The position numbers were made by a program, and so were the translations under genes. This document shows positions 6,601-7,178 of a DNA stretch of 7,178 bases, piece by piece (the first letter of the stretch is position 1; each line of letters opens with the position of its first letter). The stretch is from the NCBI GenBank assembly GCA_937892405.1, contig CALAFS010000287.1:1-7178 (forward strand). Direction: 5' to 3'. The DNA comes from an uncultured Clostridia bacterium. GTDB taxonomy: Bacteria > Bacillota > Clostridia > Oscillospirales > CAG-272. The notes under the pieces are model-generated. The model was not told the DNA's origin. It saw nothing but the letters and a program-made list of their open reading frames with translations, and made no database searches.

Positions 6601-7178
6601 GGAGAACGCTGCCTACCGTCCCATGGTGGAATTCTCCTCCATATCTGCCGAAGAAGTAAACTATACTTCGCAAAAACAAACGGAAGCAGTCACTGTCAGC
6701 GGAAGTGACATCGACCGCGCGGATCTTTGGATCCTCGGAAAGGATTCTACACTTCGCACGGGGATCAAGAAGAGTGCTTTCTCCTTCCTCCTTCCCGCCA
6801 CCGCGACCGAGGTCTTCCTCCGCCTGCCCGTCATGGCGGCGAGCGGAGAGATTCTCCGTCTCTATGTTCTCCCGAATGTTTCGCTTTCGGCACCGTTGAC
6901 CTATGAGAATTTCCCGGAGGTGGTCGGAGATCCCTATGCCACATGGGAGGCGACGGCAGGGGAGAGAAAGATCGACATCACGAGCCTCGCCCGTAAATAT
7001 CCCGGTCAGTCCGTGACCTTCGTTCTTCTGATTGAAGAAGAGAGCGCCGATGTCACACTTGATACCCCGACGATCGAGGTCACACGCCCGACATCCGAGA
7101 CCTTCGATCCCGCCGTCTTCCGCGTCAAAGCGAACATCACGCTTTCTTCGGATTTCCTGTATCATCTTTATATTCCGG
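599..7178 (+). CDS. Giant secreted multi-module alpha/beta hydrolase with carbohydrate-binding-type modules (3' partial)
   Basis: One frame is open from ATG 599 to the right edge: 2193 complete codons with no stop, and the 3' end lies beyond the window. Start choice rests on AAAGGA 7 bases upstream and a signal peptide at residues 1-32. Modules in order: alpha/beta hydrolase (about 35-645, Ser462 in GNSKAG, His612 in NVGHSYG), Big_5-like Ig domain (661-757), CBM96/DNRLRE-like sandwich (761-866), jelly-roll-like module (868-1125), second CBM96-like module (1126-1295), three tandem repeats (1297-2020), third CBM96-like module (2029 on). The gene has its own promoter and follows a terminator, so it is probably a separate unit. 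The likely role is extracellular: a hydrolase, perhaps an esterase, tethered by binding modules to polysaccharide or the cell surface. No cell-wall anchor is visible, but the C terminus is missing. It is certainly a gene, the hydrolase fold is likely, and the substrate is unknown. Confidence 0.95.
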   Translation, partial: MKKTSLFHRFLSGVLCALILVSLLPLSLYSFAEETRKAPEELAALEAYHGGQTTVTDTYIDADGKRGAGYGNSVTLHYYYDSEKTYEGSKIGENGAVTILYVMNTNTPRYGTDSDETIVRSMLERGFYVIVADYAENPVTSPDLDWSIQTIRTKILKGTVATPGRGADASLDVALNYVVPAGYNITYGIPYFAYDLDGAAGTLERIVEIWNNDFKSVKRDSIVYWYDDAAGEHKATDPYDPENPKHYRAGEVDVAAGRLGKDYGIWFSSAEGKDGITNAALAALDPEEAKAYRYTYIGNTKARDIYDCTKADGTFIDLVLRMDVIYPTGNATETPVMVAFSSGYTRASALTSEMRPQLTGFLFAGYTGVVSDYGLVPMSRNDHYGYFCGNSQQYSVSGDNYTYSLAVYNGLRSDTALLRTLRKLGTDGIVFTSEDERERVLDGSTSLCYRFDTDAFGGYGNSKAGPIIRLGAADPTLLEELRHLPGHIGESRYDLLLDPDFCTYEKDGESVTYYSDPYYTVTDGVATAKDARVRLPRATVYPELSSRLNLTYGQCGACADTVTEGHAPIFANGTQQRGGDGSSYYTFYRDVFMNARENDLPFYGLISPNVGHSYGYGVDGFYGIDTYYAFHRFANYWLQNGNPSCEIIDVDTTRDIGIEADKPIDRIYEFDEGSAIRLQFIGVISRSEIQEKVTVIDSVSGEAVAGEWISLFGGTQWKFVPEMLKDATYYTVTVPKSLTAENGKTLAEGKSLTFRTESGSSIIASEASGNRVLTDGKFSYFIFDEGDYDSSYETLLRFTVTEDAANTVEVFGAAMADAASYEEVSAWEKVGERRLVGAGTYSVDVTEFTKGKSGRLVFRLGTSRKVGKTTIHTIDFDSSESRNLNDHRSGGAVLTQYTQSDLCVLSGIPGGREGRALKFSGFLQRYSWINADGALSCNYVDAMVYGFTLHYFQDYDERTFDESDYGRRFRISFDVYDETSRNLYLGFSKDMTTVKGEEYADFENSRYTFRTEAGKWKTYTVEQGVTDPSLYEIFAQKSLNFGIQNKTALIADDGVAVCPADMADASGGTAKASHYAGEKGLSDGYTVYHTLMEAKDDGKIHIRHADESGTALYIDNIVVEEIVEQVPLAASATLSLHTTETKEILPALSAAVSSSDPTASLDSLTVSGGTTPEDDGGKKVYLRYDISLFESRFAEVVFSATGDGQSVSVYGVSDLADWTAETITARSAPAIDSTSGRVDPAKVYGGAPLATFRAKGKEKITLDITAFVTSMKEAGADSVTLLLTSDSAASGTALTTLLFDRNTFPSTDSISGYVRSGGFAKGDGVTGLSELDGVRMLTFAPYNENCTLRYASPFFPEGTSYTGSAMNRAWTKDDVGKRVRVTFTVRRTDDLSGDITLTYGMMRSYDVTGRYFRFKDSEGNISTDAGGYGFGFYTESGAVEEGKITLKAGEYTKKVTYEFTVTEGMFAKDVYRITDSADASLDTYEGSFAISYFGMKLTADSFSGTAADRLADTEKRPALAFGSIAAEELSAGTRISPCLPTENALSSYLFDNDTVRSTYIRPGGFGMNWARDPAAGDEQVVRYEDDNAITFAPFNDGCTIRNASVFFPAGTAYQNSAQNRAWTRDDVGKKIRVTFTVERTDSIEQDITLRYGMMRAYDLRKSNTSYTAKNADGTVYTDPADYGFGFYTKAGAVGVGELVLKKGEAAKTVTYEFTVTDEMFAKEVFNASGASQGYFAIAYLGFRVATEYGNIPLEEGKTLRGNPETRPTLKFREGMSAAEVVDDTDLMSLLFDRKTLPSTDYNGIWFRAAGYAKADEVAYPKGEDDATRTFVFTPFDAGCTLRNASIFFPVGTTYSYSTQNRAWSADDVGKTMRVTFTVRRTDTLDRDITLRYGMMRGIDLRAGSSYTAKNADGTAYTDPADYGFGFYERAGAVPTGELLLKKGEAETTVTYTFTVTEEMFAKEVFNAGGESQGYFAIAYLGFQITADYGADGYARDELRKAENAAYRPMVEFSSISAEEVNYTSQKQTEAVTVSGSDIDRADLWILGKDSTLRTGIKKSAFSFLLPATATEVFLRLPVMAASGEILRLYVLPNVSLSAPLTYENFPEVVGDPYATWEATAGERKIDITSLARKYPGQSVTFVLLIEEESADVTLDTPTIEVTRPTSETFDPAVFRVKANITLSSDFLYHLYIP
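701..2533 (+). other. Alpha/beta-hydrolase domain (residues about 35-645)
   Basis: The C-terminal half reads as an alpha/beta hydrolase: strand and loop MDVIYPTG then PVMVAFSSGYTR (oxyanion region near S341-Y344), GYTGVVSDYG ending at D372-Y373, the helix YNGLRSDTALLRTLRKLG, the nucleophile elbow GGYGNSKAG with Ser462, a strand and turn APIFANGTQQRGGDG, and the histidine loop NVGHSYGYG with His612 followed by the final helix FHRFANYWL. Ser and His are therefore present. The usual acid position (G-T-x-D) reads G-T-Q-Q at 573-576, so D580 or another residue would have to serve. Residues 96-134 (AVTILYVMN to GFYVIVADY) mimic the same strand-loop-helix-strand entry, before a poorly recognised stretch of about 190 residues. 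At roughly 610 residues it is much longer than the usual 250-350. Carbohydrate esterase or prolyl-oligopeptidase-like peptidase are both possible. Confidence 0.7.
2579..2869 (+). other. Big_5-like bacterial Ig domain (residues 661-757)
   Basis: The pattern fits SbsA-type Ig (Big_5) domains: IRLQFIGVISRSEIQEKVTV for the first strands, a variable middle (SGEAVAGEWISLFGGTQWKF), then LKDATYYTVTVPKSLTAENG and a closing strand SLTFRTES, matching the family's L-x-x-x-T-x-Y-T-V-T-V ... G-x-x-L ... T-F-x-T layout. It probably acts as a rigid spacer between the hydrolase and the binding modules. Confidence 0.6.
2879..3196 (+). other. CBM96/DNRLRE-like beta-sandwich, copy 1 (residues 761-866)
   Basis: The module contains LLRFTVTEDAANTVEVFGA, then a W-E segment (SAWEKVGERRLVGAG), the hallmark strand YSVDVTEFTKG with D844, and RLVFRLGTS. 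This matches DNRLRE/CBM96 proteins, in which L-R-F-(D/T) strands are followed by W-x-E and V-(D)-V-T-x-(F/L). It is shorter than copy 2. A binding role in polysaccharide contact is inferred. Confidence 0.5.
3200..3973 (+). other. Jelly-roll-like module, CBM4/9-type pattern (residues about 868-1125)
   Basis: The module starts TIHTIDFDSSESRNLNDH and contains GREGRALKFSGFLQ, GRRFRISFDVYDE with TSRNLYLGFS, WKTYTVEQ and a closing GTALYIDNIVVEEIVEQ. The order F-(E/D)-x ... G-x-A-L-K ... G-x-x-Y/F-x-x-S-F-x-V ... W-x-x-Y-x-x ... Y-I-D-N-I-x-V is typical of CBM4/9-like carbohydrate-binding jelly rolls. The family assignment is by pattern only. Confidence 0.5.
3974..4486 (+). other. CBM96/DNRLRE-like beta-sandwich, copy 2 (residues 1126-1295)
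   Basis: Segments VYLRYDISLFESRFAEVVFS, VSVYGVSDLADWTAETITA, YGGAPLATF, ITLDITAFVTSMKEAG (D1263) and SVTLLLTSDSA follow the DNRLRE/CBM96 layout closely: L-R-F/Y-D, a V-x-V-Y strand, the W-(T/E)-E-x-(S/T) loop and the L/V-D-(I/V)-T strand. This is the clearest of the three copies. Confidence 0.6.
4487..5239 (+). repeat. Tandem protein repeat R1 (residues 1297-1547), unassigned jelly-roll-like module
   Basis: This is the first and most divergent of three copies. Shared landmarks are LLFDRNT near the start, FAPYNENCTLRYAS with the single conserved Cys (C1346), FFPEGTSY, NRAWTKDDVGKRVRVTFTV, DITLTYGMMRSYD, YGFGFYTESGAV, VTYEFTVTEGMFAKDVY and FAISYFGMKL. The G-K-x-x-R-V-T-F-T-V strand resembles CBM4/9-like modules, but I do not recognise the family. 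The unit carries a longer loop (TDSADASLDTYEGS) than R2 and R3. Confidence 0.85.
5240..5962 (+). repeat. Tandem protein repeat R2 (residues 1548-1788)
   Basis: Landmarks are YLFDNDT, FAPFNDGCTIRNASVFFPAG with C1598, NRAWTRDDVGKKIRVTFTV, DITLRYGMMRAYDL, SYTAKNADGTVYTDP, YGFGFYTKAGAV, VTYEFTVTDEMFAKEVFNA and YFAIAYLGFRV. The copy starts 753 bases after R1 (251 residues) and is much closer to R3 than to R1, at both protein and DNA level. Confidence 0.88.
5963..6658 (+). repeat. Tandem protein repeat R3 (residues 1789-2020)
   Basis: Landmarks are LLFDRKT, FTPFDAGCTLRNASIFFPVG with C1839, NRAWSADDVGKTMRVTFTV, DITLRYGMMRGIDL, SYTAKNADGTAYTDP, YGFGFYERAGAV, VTYTFTVTEEMFAKEVFNA and YFAIAYLGFQI. It starts 723 bases (241 residues) after R2. 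An ungapped 720-base offset links bases 5591-5823 of R2 to 6311-6543 of R3, which points to a fairly recent duplication or to gene conversion between these two copies. Confidence 0.88.
6683..7178 (+). other. CBM96/DNRLRE-like beta-sandwich, copy 3 (residues about 2029-2193, cut by window end)
   Basis: Segments STLRTGIKKSAFSFLLPA, TEVFLRLPVMAASGEILRLY, NFPEVVGDPYATWEA, the hallmark RKIDITSLARKYPGQSVTFV (D2126) and LLIEEESADVTLDTPTIEVT match the layout of the two earlier copies. After it, VFRVKANITLSSDFLYHLYIP begins what may be a further domain running off the edge. Confidence 0.5.

Noticed and set aside
4487..6658. CRISPR array or mobile element as the source of the repeats
   Set aside because: The repeats are about 720-750 bases, in frame and protein-coding. 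No short direct repeats with spacers, transposase or terminal inverted repeats are present.
3560..7165. 1201-codon open frame on the - strand
   Set aside because: It is the exact codon-register shadow of the sense gene. It has no recognisable domain, is Arg/Gly-rich as expected for the reverse of GC-rich codons, and mirrors the sense repeats. The sense strand has a promoter, ribosome binding site, signal peptide and recognisable modules.

Overview
The window looks like part of a GC-rich Clostridia (Bacillota) genome, most likely an uncultured gut or rumen lineage. The clues are strong AAAGGA/GAGG ribosome binding sites, an intrinsic terminator with a T tract, an extended -10 promoter, GC-rich codon choice, and giant secreted multi-module proteins of a kind common in gut Oscillospirales/Christensenellales-type bacteria. 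The lineage is an inference; no phylogenetic marker gene is present. All supported genes are on the + strand.

Layout. (1) Bases 1-179 hold the last 58 codons of a gene that begins outside the window; its product ends in a beta-rich stretch and an alanine-rich helix and was probably a secreted protein. (2) A 48-residue acidic peptide gene (190-336) follows at once, probably in the same transcript, and the unit closes at a very strong terminator (360-403). (3) Bases 404-598 hold a TGATATAAT extended -10 promoter, a structured leader of about 100 nt and a ribosome binding site. (4) From 599 to the right edge runs one uninterrupted reading frame of at least 2193 codons, cut by the window end. It encodes a signal peptide, an alpha/beta-hydrolase domain with a G-N-S-K-A nucleophile elbow and a C-terminal G-H motif, a Big_5-like Ig domain, a CBM96/DNRLRE-like beta-sandwich, a jelly-roll-like module, a second CBM96-like module, three tandem repeats of about 241-252 residues, and a third CBM96-like module that runs to the edge.

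Interpretation. The large protein is most simply read as an extracellular esterase or peptidase-like hydrolase on a long string of carbohydrate-binding-type modules, which would hold it on polysaccharide or the cell surface. The substrate cannot be named from sequence. Long open frames on the opposite strand, up to 1201 codons, are shadows: the real gene uses no TTA or CTA codons and only four TCA codons, so antisense stops are almost absent. The most novel elements are the tandem repeat module, the degenerate catalytic acid site of the hydrolase, and the small acidic peptide.
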